30,515 bases of DNA from positions 1-30,515 of the forward strand of contig CAKTTL010000027.1 of NCBI GenBank assembly GCA_934615235.1, in the 5' to 3' direction. How positions within the stretch are numbered: position 1 is the first letter of the stretch; each line of letters opens with the position of its first letter. Of this stretch, positions 1-9,405 are shown piece after piece. The notes under the pieces were generated by a model that worked only from the letters and a program-made list of their open reading frames with translations, had not been told where the DNA came from and made no database searches. A program made the translations under genes and the position numbers. This DNA is from an uncultured Clostridia bacterium (lineage in GTDB: Bacteria > Bacillota > Clostridia > Christensenellales > Aristaeellaceae).

Positions 1-3000
1 TAAGTACCGACCGGCAGACCGAGCGCATTGCCGCTCGTGTCATACTCGTCCGCGCCATAGACCACCTGCCTGGCGGCGTTATAGATGTCCAAGCAGGCCT
101 TCGTGGTGAAGGAAATCTTCTTGGACTCGATGTCCGCCTTCCTCACGTAGTAGGTCTTGCCGCCGAGAACGATGGAATACACGCTCGCCGAAACAGCCTT
201 CGCTTCGTACGTTCCGGCCGGCAGGGTTTTTTCCGGAACCGTCGCGGCCAGGTCGGAGTAATACGTAATACCATCGCCGCTGACGGTGAAGGTATACCCG
301 CTCCCCTGCGCTACGTCCTTGATCTTGAACTTTACCTCTTTCCCGCCTTTACGCGTGCCGTCGCTTCCATCCGTCGCGCCGACATACGTGCTGGCTTCAG
401 TCTCATTAATCTTCAGCGCAACGTACGTTTCGCCAACCTTCAGGCCGACTCCGCCGTCGCTGCCCGCCACGAAGGAGAAGATCTTCTCCGCGTCAGCGGT
501 CTTGAAGTAGTAGTTCAGGCCCTTATAGAGCACGCGGCTCCAGGTCACGTCGGCCATCTTGCGCACGTTGTACGTGCCGGGATTGAGCATCTCGTTCGTG
601 GCAAGCGGGTTGGAATCCGCCGTGCTCATGGACGAATACAGCATGATGCGCTGCCTCTCGTGAATCCCCGTCGGGATGGTCAGGATGTAGGAATCGACGG
701 TCGAGGCGTCGATGCTGTTGGCGACGTCGGCCGCGCGGAAGTAGTAAGTCGTCTGCACGCCGTCGTCGTTCCTGCCGTAGGTGTACCAGGAATCGTTGTA
801 CTTGCTTGCGGAGACGATCGTGCCCGCGCTCAGGAAGCCGACGCGATTCTGTTCATACGCCGCATAGCGAATCCGGTTGCTTGCGCCGCCGCCCAGCCAG
901 CCGCTCGTGTTCTCGTAAACAGGCTGGCTGTTCGTTTCGGGCTTGCTGTACAGCCTCGCGCCGCTGGTGCCGATGGTCACGGTCAGCGTGGAGGTGCTCA
1001 GGGAACCGTTCGTTGCGCAGGCGATTACCGTCTTGCCCGTCGCCTTCACGTCCGTCTTCTGGACGAACCAGCCTTCGCCGTTATAGGCGACCTTGTACCA
1101 GTTGGAGTTGTACTCGATGCCGGGCAGGTAGGTGATTTCTTCCGCGCCCTGCGCGGTCGTGGAGATCACCGTATCCGCGTTGTTGCACTCGGCGTACAGC
1201 TTGGTCTCGTTCGTCTTGACCGGGATGCTCAGCGTAAAGTTCACGTCGCTGCCGCTGGTCACGGTCGCGTTGAGAATGGCGCCGCCGTTGAGGTCGCCCA
1301 CGGGCGAACCGTTGGTGGTGTTGAAGTAAACGGTGCGATGGCCGTCGTAGGTCTTGGTGCTGTGGTTGTAGTTGTAATAGAGCGTGCCGCTGTACCAGGT
1401 GACGGCGTAGCTCTTCGCGCCCTGCGCGTCCGTGGTCACCGCGTACATGTACGGCTTGATATCCGTCACGCGCTCGTAGGAAACCTTTCGATCCCACGCG
1501 GCGTTGTTGTAATCGCTGCCGCGGTGGTTTTTGTCGTTCGTCGTGCGGCCGTACTGCCAGCCGTTGGCGGCCGTCTCGTCGTAGTTGTTGTCCTTCTGGA
1601 ACACCGCATAGCCGGTAACGGTATAATCGTTCACGGACATGCCGCCGTAAACGTACGTCTGGCTGGTCGTGCCCTTCGAATACACGCCGTTCGCCTTCGC
1701 CGCGCCGATCTGGCTGATGCCGTAATACAGCTTGGTCTGCTCGGACACGATCTTGCTGTTGAAAGGAGCATGATCGGAGTCGTTCCCTCTGCGGTCATAG
1801 CCCAGATTGCCGAGGTTCGGGTTCTGGAAGTACACCGTCGTGCCGGTGGCGTTGACGAAGCTGTACCACGTCGGCAGAGTGACCTGCTCGAAGCTGCCCG
1901 TCGCGGCGTTATACGCCGTGAAGGAAGTCGTCTTGTAAACCGTCACGTTGTACGTGCCAGCGGAAATGTTGCCGGCGCTGTACTTCGCCTCTCCGCAGAG
2001 GCCGGTTCCGTAGGGATCGTCGGTGGCGCTGGTCGTCGCCGTCAGCTTGTAGAAGGTTTCAACGCCGCTCTTAATCTGGATGGTGTAGGAACCGTTCTGC
2101 TGAATCGTCGCGTTGGACTGCAGATCGTTCACACGGACGAAATACTGCTTGCCGTTATACCAGGTGGCGTACCATCTCTCATTCGCGTCCGCCGCGCTGA
2201 GGTTCAGCGTGACGCCCGCCGCGACGCTGAACTGCGCCGAGGACGCGCTCTGCGCGCTGTAGAGCCACAGACCGCCTGCCGGCACGGTGTACTTGAGCAC
2301 CGTGTTGGTGTAGTTCGCGTCGGTCTTGCCGTTGATTACATCGTCCGCGGTCACGCCGGAGCTGGGAGTTTCCTTGCCGTTGTAGCCGTCGTCATCGTTG
2401 CCGACAATCGCGGAAATATCGCGCAGGGCAATGTACAGGTTGCCGGTCTTGGTGGTCATCAGGAACAGGTAGCTGTCCACCTGCGTCACCGTGATCTTCG
2501 CGCCGGCCTGGAGGGTCTGGACGAATCCATCTGGATTCGGCTTTTTGTCATCATTAGCAGCGTAATCCTTAGAAAGATCGTTATTGTAATCCTTCGCCTT
2601 ATCGAACGTCTTGAACAGATACGCGCCGCTCTCGCCCACAACCGCGCTGTAGCTCTTGCCGGTCGTGGTGATCGGGAGCATGGTGCCGGTCTTGGCTTCC
2701 GCTCGCTTAATGTAGCAGCGCGTGCCTTCGAGACGGATGGCGAAGAATTCGGTGTTGAATTCCTGCACGGAGTAAACGCCCGTGAGCGTTCTCGTGGTGC
2801 CGCTGGAAGCGTTGGGACTGCTGTAAACAGTCGCGCCGTTCAGCTCCGCGCGCCAGGAAGAGCCCGTGCCGCTGGCGGCCACGTTGCTCACGCTCGTGGA
2901 CTGGATATAGTAAACCTTACCGGTCGCTTCTTCGAAATACTTATACCAGCCGGTGCTGCTCTTGGAAACGAGCACCGTCTTGCCGGCGGGCAGGATCTTC

Positions 3001-5489
3001 AGCTTGCCGGTCGTTTCATCATAGGCCAGATAGCGCGAAGCGCTGCCGTAATAGCTGCCCGTATCGCCGGGATTGGTGTACAGCTGCGCGCCGTCCGCGC
3101 CGATGGTGACATAGAAGGAGGACGACGCAAGCGTCGTATCGGAAACCGCGACCGCGCCCGTCACCTTCACCTTGTCGGCCAGCACGTAATACGTCTTGCC
3201 GCTGTAGATCACCTCGTACCACGTATCGTCGGAGCGCACGCCGTAGAGCACGGTGTCCTTGCTGACAGTATAGTAGTAGCCAACCTTGTTCTTGGCGGTG
3301 TAGAGCTGCACGTCCTTGCCGTCACTGGAAACGAGCTTCTTGAGCAGCTTCGTATCCGCGCCGGAACCGTTGATGGTATCGAACGCGTCGCCGCCGACGG
3401 CGTTCGTATCCGAGGTCAGCTTGTAGTAGCCGTTTTTGGTGTTCACGTCGGCAGAATCCGTCTGCGTGTTATTATGCACGGCGGGGTTCTCGTAGTAACC
3501 GGTGGTCATCGTGCCGTTCTTGTTCATGAACTGCACGCGGTACCAGGTCACGCGGTAATAGGTCACGCCGTCGACCGTCTTGGTCTGGGTCTTATAGTTG
3601 CAGCGGTTCGTCAACTCTTTCGCGTCAAACAGCCCCTGCCACGCGCTCGCCGTGCCGCAGAAGCCAGTGGGGAACTTCTCCAGATCGGACGCGGCGCTGA
3701 TGCCGGTGAAGACGCTGATGGCGTTCTGAAGCTTCGCTTCGGTCACGCCCGTCACAACCGGCTTGAAGTAGACATGCTCGAAAGCGGTCTTCTTGTCCTC
3801 GCTGCGGTTGTTATTCGCGTCGCGATAGACAGACTGATAGAAGCCGGCGTCTTTCAACTTGATCTGCGGAACGTCCTTCTGGTCGATCGCGATCGCGTTG
3901 GTGATGCGGTTATACGCCTTTTCGCTCTTGCCGCTGTCGAACTGACCGTACATGTAAACAAGCGTATTGCTCATCATGCCGTACGCCGTGTTCTGGCCGG
4001 TCGTGTCCGCGAGGAAGCCGCCGGGGTTGAAGCCGGTTGTGGTGCCGCTCGTCGCATGATCAACGCGCTCATGCCACACATAACCCGTCTTCCACGTATT
4101 ATCGACGGAGCTGAGATATTCGCAGGAATAGAATTTATCGTTGACCTTCTTGGGATTGCGGATCATTTCGCACTTGCTGTCTACGATATTTTTGTTATCC
4201 GCATCGGAGGCGCTGCTGCGGATAGTGAAAAAGGTTCCGCTCGCGGGCTTGAGGACGCTCACTTCGCCGCCGTAATACGCGCTCAGCGCGTTCGCCTGAA
4301 TATAGCCGGTCGCTCTTCTGCCGTTATTGTCGTAATACTCGCAGACGTAGAAATCGACCATACCTTTCGATGCGGACGAACTGTAGCCGTAATAATTGCC
4401 CGTATACGCGCGCAGATCGTAAACGACCTGGCATTCGAACTTTGTCGCCTTCGTCAGATCCGTGCCGGAATAAACCTCGAACTTACCGACGCTGGGGTTG
4501 ACGATATTCACCAGCGATGCGTCGAAGCTCTTCCCCATCGCCTTTACCGCATCGCCCTCGGTCGCGTAATACGCCACGCCGCTGGTGGTAACGATGTCGT
4601 TATAGCCGTTGAGATCCTTAACGATCGCGTCGAACTCCGGGTTCTTGAAATACTGCTTCGTGCCGGAAACGGGCTCGAAGTAGAACCAGGTCGCGTACGT
4701 CTTGGTGCTGTTGTTGCCGACCTCGTCCGCCACGGTCAGCTGCTTGGTCTGGTAAACGGTGACGTTCACCTGCATGCCGCCGCTAAGCGTGCCGGCCTTG
4801 GCGTACTCGTTGCCGACGTAGCCGGTCGGATCGTCGCTCGACTGGCTGATGCTCGAATACAGCTGCACGTCCTTCTTGAGCCGCAGCGCGTAGGTCTTGC
4901 CGACGGCCACCGCGCTGGTGTCCATCGCCAGATCCGCCTTGCGGACGTAGTAGGGCATGTTGTTGTACCAGGTGGAGTACCAGGTATTCGCAACGGTCGT
5001 GCCCGTCTCGTACGTCAGCTTCACCTTCTCGCCCGCGGCGATGGAGGTGCTCGGCGTATTGTTGCTCGTGCTGGCGTACAGGAACAGGCCCGCCGCCGGC
5101 ACGGTATAGTTGAGAATTTCCTTTTCATAGGTCGGGTCATTCTCGCCGGGGAGCAGCGCGTCGGAAGTCGTGTTTCCGTCCGGCACCGTCGCGCCCGAAC
5201 CGCTGCCGGAGCCGTCGCCCGAGTCGCTTGCCACGTCGCTGATCTTGATATAAAGCGGGAAAGTCGCCCCGCCCATACTCATCGTGAACTGATAATATTC
5301 GTTATTATACCGGCTCACGTCGTATGTGCCCGCACCGATCTGCAGAGCCACGTTCTGTCCGTCCGGCTCCGCATACGCGCTGACGCTGTTTTTTACAGTG
5401 ATGATGTCCGCCATCGCCGCAGAAGACGAAAGCAGCATCGCCAATGTAAGCAGCATGCTGATCAGCCGCAGGGCTTTTCTGTTTCTCAT
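1..5489 (-). CDS. Giant secreted SH3-like repeat protein, C-terminus beyond window
   Basis: One frame stays open from an ATG at 5489 to the left edge, giving at least 1829 residues with no stop. GGAGGT lies 9 nt upstream of the start. Residues 1-28 form a signal peptide (basic MRNRK, hydrophobic stretch, cleavage near SAAMA-DI), so the product is exported. A Gly/Ser linker follows near residue 90. The rest consists of divergent 80-120 residue modules built from recurring pieces: 'LYSS' or 'LYTNP' strands, 'GTLxAGxxVxV', 'TWYxxxxxGxxxYF', and 'YYVRKADL' (near residues 181 and 1778). These look like bacterial SH3-type wall-binding repeats. A 'DDPxGxGxxGEA' version near residue 1156 also occurs in the divergent CHAP protein, so the two probably act at the same envelope site. 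No catalytic motif is visible in the part seen. Function is inferred: surface structure or adhesion. Long antisense frames over it are composition artefacts. Confidence 0.88.
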   Translation of the reverse strand, partial: MRNRKALRLISMLLTLAMLLSSSAAMADIITVKNSVSAYAEPDGQNVALQIGAGTYDVSRYNNEYYQFTMSMGGATFPLYIKISDVASDSGDGSGSGSGATVPDGNTTSDALLPGENDPTYEKEILNYTVPAAGLFLYASTSNNTPSTSIAAGEKVKLTYETGTTVANTWYSTWYNNMPYYVRKADLAMDTSAVAVGKTYALRLKKDVQLYSSISQSSDDPTGYVGNEYAKAGTLSGGMQVNVTVYQTKQLTVADEVGNNSTKTYATWFYFEPVSGTKQYFKNPEFDAIVKDLNGYNDIVTTSGVAYYATEGDAVKAMGKSFDASLVNIVNPSVGKFEVYSGTDLTKATKFECQVVYDLRAYTGNYYGYSSSASKGMVDFYVCEYYDNNGRRATGYIQANALSAYYGGEVSVLKPASGTFFTIRSSASDADNKNIVDSKCEMIRNPKKVNDKFYSCEYLSSVDNTWKTGYVWHERVDHATSGTTTGFNPGGFLADTTGQNTAYGMMSNTLVYMYGQFDSGKSEKAYNRITNAIAIDQKDVPQIKLKDAGFYQSVYRDANNNRSEDKKTAFEHVYFKPVVTGVTEAKLQNAISVFTGISAASDLEKFPTGFCGTASAWQGLFDAKELTNRCNYKTQTKTVDGVTYYRVTWYRVQFMNKNGTMTTGYYENPAVHNNTQTDSADVNTKNGYYKLTSDTNAVGGDAFDTINGSGADTKLLKKLVSSDGKDVQLYTAKNKVGYYYTVSKDTVLYGVRSDDTWYEVIYSGKTYYVLADKVKVTGAVAVSDTTLASSSFYVTIGADGAQLYTNPGDTGSYYGSASRYLAYDETTGKLKILPAGKTVLVSKSSTGWYKYFEEATGKVYYIQSTSVSNVAASGTGSSWRAELNGATVYSSPNASSGTTRTLTGVYSVQEFNTEFFAIRLEGTRCYIKRAEAKTGTMLPITTTGKSYSAVVGESGAYLFKTFDKAKDYNNDLSKDYAANDDKKPNPDGFVQTLQAGAKITVTQVDSYLFLMTTKTGNLYIALRDISAIVGNDDDGYNGKETPSSGVTADDVINGKTDANYTNTVLKYTVPAGGLWLYSAQSASSAQFSVAAGVTLNLSAADANERWYATWYNGKQYFVRVNDLQSNATIQQNGSYTIQIKSGVETFYKLTATTSATDDPYGTGLCGEAKYSAGNISAGTYNVTVYKTTSFTAYNAATGSFEQVTLPTWYSFVNATGTTVYFQNPNLGNLGYDRRGNDSDHAPFNSKIVSEQTKLYYGISQIGAAKANGVYSKGTTSQTYVYGGMSVNDYTVTGYAVFQKDNNYDETAANGWQYGRTTNDKNHRGSDYNNAAWDRKVSYERVTDIKPYMYAVTTDAQGAKSYAVTWYSGTLYYNYNHSTKTYDGHRTVYFNTTNGSPVGDLNGGAILNATVTSGSDVNFTLSIPVKTNETKLYAECNNADTVISTTAQGAEEITYLPGIEYNSNWYKVAYNGEGWFVQKTDVKATGKTVIACATNGSLSTSTLTVTIGTSGARLYSKPETNSQPVYENTSGWLGGGASNRIRYAAYEQNRVGFLSAGTIVSASKYNDSWYTYGRNDDGVQTTYYFRAADVANSIDASTVDSYILTIPTGIHERQRIMLYSSMSTADSNPLATNEMLNPGTYNVRKMADVTWSRVLYKGLNYYFKTADAEKIFSFVAGSDGGVGLKVGETYVALKINETEASTYVGATDGSDGTRKGGKEVKFKIKDVAQGSGYTFTVSGDGITYYSDLAATVPEKTLPAGTYEAKAVSASVYSIVLGGKTYYVRKADIESKKISFTTKACLDIYNAARQVVYGADEYDTSGNALGLPVGT

Positions 5490-5538
5490 CAACAATGCAC
5501 CTCCATGAATCCCACTGCTGGTATTGCATCCTATCGAT

Positions 5539-5567
5539 ATTCTATTACAGAAACATTACATAGTCAA
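5539..5567 (-). promoter_or_regulatory. Sigma-A promoter of the giant repeat-protein gene
   Basis: On the minus strand TTGACT (5567-5562) and TAGAAT (5544-5539) are separated by exactly 17 bp. Transcription would start near 5532, about 43 nt before the ATG at 5489. Confidence 0.75.
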
Positions 5568-5676
5568 GAGAAAATTTACAGATTTGTGTACGTTTTCCGT
5601 CTTTTCCGGTTCCTTTCCATATTAATTATTTCCGGCCGGTGCAGCGATTTGTTTCGCTTCTGTTTCCTCATCCGTT

Positions 5677-5694
5677 AACAGACTGCAGTCTGTT
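5677..5694. promoter_or_regulatory. 18-bp perfect palindrome, candidate operator
   Basis: AACAGACTGCAGTCTGTT is a perfect 18-bp palindrome in the region between the two divergent surface-protein genes, about 110 bp upstream of the -35 box of the minus-strand gene. It has the shape of a dimeric repressor or activator site. The binding protein is unknown. Confidence 0.45.
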
Positions 5695-5706
5695 CTTTTG
5701 GGTTTT

Positions 5707-5729
5707 CGGCGCATAATGCGCCGGTTTTT
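5707..5729 (+). terminator. GC-rich hairpin with T-tract in the divergent intergenic region
   Basis: CGGCGCA-TAA-TGCGCCG forms a 7-bp stem followed by G and five T on the plus strand, the form of a short intrinsic terminator. No plus-strand gene or clear promoter lies just upstream. It may insulate the two divergent promoters, end an unseen small RNA, or be fortuitous. Confidence 0.3.
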
Positions 5730-5751
5730 CGCTTAATTGCCGGTTTTCGCA

Positions 5752-5772
5752 AAACAAACCGATAGTTTGTTT
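5752..5772. promoter_or_regulatory. Inverted repeat, candidate operator
   Basis: Two perfect 8-bp arms, AAACAAAC and GTTTGTTT, flank a 5-bp centre (CGATA). The site lies about 94 bp upstream of the -35 box of the plus-strand CHAP gene. Its sequence differs from the palindrome at 5677-5694, so a different regulator is likely if it is functional. Confidence 0.4.
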
Positions 5773-5865
5773 CTAATTTGCTACGTTTTGTTGCCCATAT
5801 ACCCCATATTTCATCGCTTTTCAAAATATTTTTGTAACAATTTGAAAGATTTTCGTCTTACCCTA

Positions 5866-5894
5866 TTGAGATTCTTCCAGAATTATGCTATACT
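5866..5894 (+). promoter_or_regulatory. Sigma-A promoter of the CHAP-domain gene
   Basis: TTGAGA (5866-5871), 17 bp, TATACT (5889-5894), with TATG just upstream of the -10 box. The predicted start of transcription near 5901 leaves a 5' UTR of about 120 nt before the ATG at 6022. Confidence 0.75.
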
Positions 5895-6021
5895 CGCATC
5901 AGATTCATATTGGGTGAACTCTACCCTGACACGGCTATGCATCCTCCGCGTCCGGGCCTGCGCTCCCCTTAGTATGAAGCGATCCCTTATTCAAGCGATT
6001 CCAAAAAGGAGGTCTTTTTCC

Positions 6022-9000
6022 ATGCCAAAGCGCGCAGGCAAGAAATTCCTTTCCATTATATTATGCGCCGCGCTGATGCTCTCCTGCCTCTCCTTCGCCC
6101 TGGCGGAGGAAGCCGTTCCGGCAGCGCAGCCGGAGCAGGCCGCGCCGGCCGAAACGCAGCCCGCCAAGACTGAAGAATCCGCCGCGCCCTCGGCGACCGA
6201 GGAAATCATCATTATCGGCGAACCCACCCCTACCCCGACGGCTCAGCCGGAAGAAACGGCCAAGCCCGAAGAAACCGTGAAACCGGAAGAGTCCGCCAAA
6301 CCCGAAGAATCCGCAAAGCCGGATGAATCGGCGAAGCCGGACGAATCCGCCAAACCTGAAGAATCGGCCAAGCCGGAGGAATCTGCCAAGCCGGACGAAT
6401 CCGCAAAGCCCGAAGAATCGGCCGAGCCTTCTCCCTCCGCCACGCCGGAAGAAGTCCAGCCGCTCACCGTTTCCGTCGCCGCCGATACCGGCGCGAAGCT
6501 GAGCGCGTTCGCCGGCGATACGCTGACCTTCACTTCTATTTATGAAGGCGGCAAGGCTCCGCTGAACGTGCAGCTTCAGCTGACCTTCAACGGCGAAGTC
6601 ATCGCCAACGAGTATAAAGAGCAGATTTCCGTCGCCGCCAACGTCGGCACCTACGTGATGACGCTCACCGTGACGGATGCGGACGGCGTTTCCGCCGCCG
6701 CTTCCCGGACCGTAGTCTGTTCCTCCTATTCCCGCGACGCGGAATCGATCGAGCAGATCAACGAAACGGTGAAGGGCGTGAAGCTGACCGGCGATTACGC
6801 CGCCGATCTGATCGCCATCGCCGAATCGCAGCTGGGCTATTCCGCCAGCACCGCGAACTTCATTATTGATACCGAAGGCAAACAGCACGGCTACACCCGC
6901 TACGGCGCGTGGTACGACTGGAAGCACAACGGCGATCGCAACGCCGAGTACCTGCTCTACGGCGAATGGTGCGCGTCCTTCGTCAGCTTCTGCGGCACGC
7001 AGGCGGGCATCCCGACCTCCGTTCTCCCCCATGATACCGGCGCGGCGCAACTGGCGAGAAAGCTCGGCAGCCGCTATGTAAAGGCCGCGGATCACACGCC
7101 CAAGCCCGGCGAGCTCGTCTTCTTCGATCTGGTCGATAAAGACAGGATGGCCGATCACGTCGGCATCGTCGTCGCGGTCAGCGACAGCGGCATCACCACC
7201 ATCGAAGGCAACAAGGGCGCGGCTGTCGCGCGCGGCAGCTATGCGCTCAACGACAAGGCCATTCTCGGCTATGCCAGCATCACCGCCGTGCCTTTCGAAG
7301 ATATGATCCCCTCCGGTGAGGAAATCGTCGTCGACGACAAGGCCGACGAGAATCCCGAAGAGATTCTGCCCGATGCGACTGAGGCGCCCAGCGCCGAAGA
7401 ACCCACCGGCCCCATCACCGGCAAGACCAACACCAACGCCGTCAACCTCCGCAGCAAGACCAGCACCGAAAGCGACGCCGTTGCGCGCGTGCCGCAGGGC
7501 ACCGAAGTGATCGTCGTCTCCCAGCTGCAAAACGGCGACAAGACCTGGTATCAGATTGAATTCGAAGGCAAGCAGGCGTACGTGCTCGCGAGCCTCATCG
7601 ACGTCGACGGCGGCCGCACCGTTCCGGCAGAGGGCGAAACGCCCGTGGAAGAGCCGACCGTTGAACCGACCGATGAGCCTGCAGCCACGGAAGAACCGGT
7701 CGTCGAGCCTGTCGAGCAGCCGAGCGTGGAGCCGACCGAAGCGCCTGTCGAAGAACCGACGGTTGAACCCGGCAACGATCCGACGCCCATCGTCATCGAT
7801 CCGGTAATCGATACCATCACCGACGAGCCGCAGACGGAAGAGCCCGTTTCCCCCACCGAGGAGCCGAGCGAAGCCCCCGTCGAAACGCCCACGGAACCGG
7901 CCGAGCAGCCCGTCGAAGAGCCCTCGGCGCAGCCGGCCGAAGAACCGACTGAAGCGCCTGTCGTCGAACCGACGCAGGATCCGGGTGTGGAAGAACCGGT
8001 CATCGACATTCCGGAAGAAGAACAGCAGCGCATCATTGAAGAAAACATGCGCTACCTGATCACGCTGCCCGCGGACACGACGCTCTACGCCGCGCCTGTC
8101 GCGAGCGATGATTCCATCGCCGGCACGCTGAGCGCAGGCGAAACCTGCGCCGCCAACAGCGCCGTTGCGGAAACGGCGACGGTTGAAACCGAAGACGCGA
8201 CCGTGACCTATTCCTACATCACCTGGTACTCCACCCCGAACGAAGCGGGCGAAACCGTCTACTTCGAGAACCCGAACGCACAGGCCATTGCCGACGCTGC
8301 CGCGAACGCGACGGACGCGAACGCGCTGGTTGAAGCGCTGGGCGATTCCGTAACGGATGTGCAGGTTGTTTCCAAGGCTGCGGAGCAGCCCGAAGCCACC
8401 GAAGACCCCGTCGTCAACGCCTGGGTCGGCCAGTACACGATCACCCTCAACGCGGAAACCGCGCTGTACGCCGCCCTCTCCCCCGTCGGCGAGGAAGGCA
8501 ACGCGGAACTTGATCCGTACGCCACCGGCTTCTACGGCGAGGCCCAGACCGGCACGCTGCCCGCGGGCGAAACGCTGACGGCCAACGTTGAAAAGACGCG
8601 CGTCGCGACGTTCCTCGGCTCCGACGGCACCGGCGCGATCTGCGAATTCGCCACCTGGTATGTCCGCCAGAACGAAGCGGGCGAAACCGAATACTTCATC
8701 AACGGCGATCTCTCCGCCATCAGCGCCATCCTCGCCAACGAAGAAAACGCGGACGCTACGATTGAAGCGCTGAAACCCTACTGCCTGTCCGTCAAGGCGA
8801 GCGAGCAGGAAGCGAAAGCGGAAGACGCCGGCAAGTCCATCGGCGCGCTCATCAACAAGGGCGTCGATCTGGACGACGTAACGGTCAGCATCTCCGTCTC
8901 GCCCGCGAAAGCGCAGATCGGCGATACCGTTACCCTCTCGGCCACGATTTCCAGCCCGAACGGTCTGGACGGCATCAAGCTGCAATGGCAGCACTGCATC

Positions 9001-9153
9001 CTGCAGATCGTCAACGGCGTTGGCACCGCGAACTGGGAAAACGCCGAAAACGGCAACGAAGCGGTTTATTCCTTCAAGCTGACGGAAGAAACCCAACGCT
9101 ACACCTGGCAGCTGCTTCTCTCGGTTGAAGAGAGCGCGCAGGACGCGGAATAA
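6022..9153 (+). CDS. Secreted CHAP-domain cell-wall hydrolase with SH3 and repeat modules
   Basis: The product has 1043 residues. I chose the ATG at 6022 because AAGGAGG lies 9 nt upstream and a signal peptide follows (basic MPKRAGKK, hydrophobic core, cleavage near FALA-EE); longer upstream starts lack both. Order: signal peptide 1-28; Ala/Pro/Glu segment with ten KPEESA-type hexapeptides (about 75-134); an Ig-like stretch; a CHAP amidase/peptidase domain about 260-420 with probable catalytic Cys317 (GEWCASF), His379 (MADHVGIV) and Glu395/Asn397 (IEGN); an SH3b domain about 470-530; a long Pro/Glu/Thr spacer to about 672; then two C-terminal modules from about 676 and 800 that resemble those of the divergent giant protein; a final Ig-like tail. 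CHAP enzymes cleave peptidoglycan amide bonds, so a role in wall remodelling or phage-like lysis is inferred. No LPXTG or transmembrane anchor is seen; attachment is presumably through SH3 and the repeats. Confidence 0.88.
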   Translation: MPKRAGKKFLSIILCAALMLSCLSFALAEEAVPAAQPEQAAPAETQPAKTEESAAPSATEEIIIIGEPTPTPTAQPEETAKPEETVKPEESAKPEESAKPDESAKPDESAKPEESAKPEESAKPDESAKPEESAEPSPSATPEEVQPLTVSVAADTGAKLSAFAGDTLTFTSIYEGGKAPLNVQLQLTFNGEVIANEYKEQISVAANVGTYVMTLTVTDADGVSAAASRTVVCSSYSRDAESIEQINETVKGVKLTGDYAADLIAIAESQLGYSASTANFIIDTEGKQHGYTRYGAWYDWKHNGDRNAEYLLYGEWCASFVSFCGTQAGIPTSVLPHDTGAAQLARKLGSRYVKAADHTPKPGELVFFDLVDKDRMADHVGIVVAVSDSGITTIEGNKGAAVARGSYALNDKAILGYASITAVPFEDMIPSGEEIVVDDKADENPEEILPDATEAPSAEEPTGPITGKTNTNAVNLRSKTSTESDAVARVPQGTEVIVVSQLQNGDKTWYQIEFEGKQAYVLASLIDVDGGRTVPAEGETPVEEPTVEPTDEPAATEEPVVEPVEQPSVEPTEAPVEEPTVEPGNDPTPIVIDPVIDTITDEPQTEEPVSPTEEPSEAPVETPTEPAEQPVEEPSAQPAEEPTEAPVVEPTQDPGVEEPVIDIPEEEQQRIIEENMRYLITLPADTTLYAAPVASDDSIAGTLSAGETCAANSAVAETATVETEDATVTYSYITWYSTPNEAGETVYFENPNAQAIADAAANATDANALVEALGDSVTDVQVVSKAAEQPEATEDPVVNAWVGQYTITLNAETALYAALSPVGEEGNAELDPYATGFYGEAQTGTLPAGETLTANVEKTRVATFLGSDGTGAICEFATWYVRQNEAGETEYFINGDLSAISAILANEENADATIEALKPYCLSVKASEQEAKAEDAGKSIGALINKGVDLDDVTVSISVSPAKAQIGDTVTLSATISSPNGLDGIKLQWQHCILQIVNGVGTANWENAENGNEAVYSFKLTEETQRYTWQLLLSVEESAQDAE
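6244..6423 (+). repeat. Ten in-frame 18-bp coding repeats (KPEESA-type hexapeptides)
   Basis: Ten consecutive 18-bp units encode QPEETA, KPEETV and then eight KP(E/D)ESA copies. Synonymous codons vary between units, so the peptide is conserved more than the DNA. It would form an extended charged spacer between the signal peptide and the CHAP domain, and is prone to unit gain or loss. Confidence 0.9.
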
Positions 9154-9165
9154 TCCATTCGGCAC

Positions 9166-9198
9166 AGAACCCCTCCTGAATAGGAGGGGTTCTTTTTT
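9166..9198 (+). terminator. Intrinsic terminator of the CHAP gene
   Basis: A perfect 12-bp stem (AGAACCCCTCCT with AGGAGGGGTTCT, loop GAAT) is followed by a run of T, starting 12 bp after the stop codon. Confidence 0.92.
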
Positions 9199-9277
9199 GC
9201 GCCCTGGCCGGCCCTGTTCGCCGTTCTCCGCTCTCCCCTATAAACGTTTCAAGCGAAATACCGGGCTTCTGAAACGC

Positions 9278-9301
9278 AAAACGGCGCAAAGCTTTGCGCC
9301 G
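9278..9301 (-). terminator. Probable terminator of the tetR-DUF998 operon
   Basis: CGGCGCAAAGCTTTGCGCCG (9282-9301) is a 20-bp perfect palindrome. On the minus strand it is followed by TTTT. It lies about 105 bp after the stop codon of the membrane-protein gene. The stem is strong but the T-tract is short. Confidence 0.55.
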
Positions 9302-9405
9302 ATGCCGTCTTCTTCATATGTATTCAAATGAGGCGCTTTCGCGCAGCGCGGCTCTGTATGCGCTGCTTGAACGCAATGGCCGCACAGAAGCGCCGGTGAA
9401 ACCGT

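Noticed and set aside
660..5678. A 1672-codon open frame on the plus strand
   Set aside because: It is antisense to the giant repeat gene, which has a signal peptide, RBS, promoter and repeat modules. The plus frame has only low-complexity Val/Arg/Ala sequence and no RBS or domain.
6061..9165. A 1034-codon minus-strand open frame
   Set aside because: It mirrors the CHAP gene; Arg/Gly/Phe-rich composition comes from the codon bias of the Pro/Glu repeats on the other strand.
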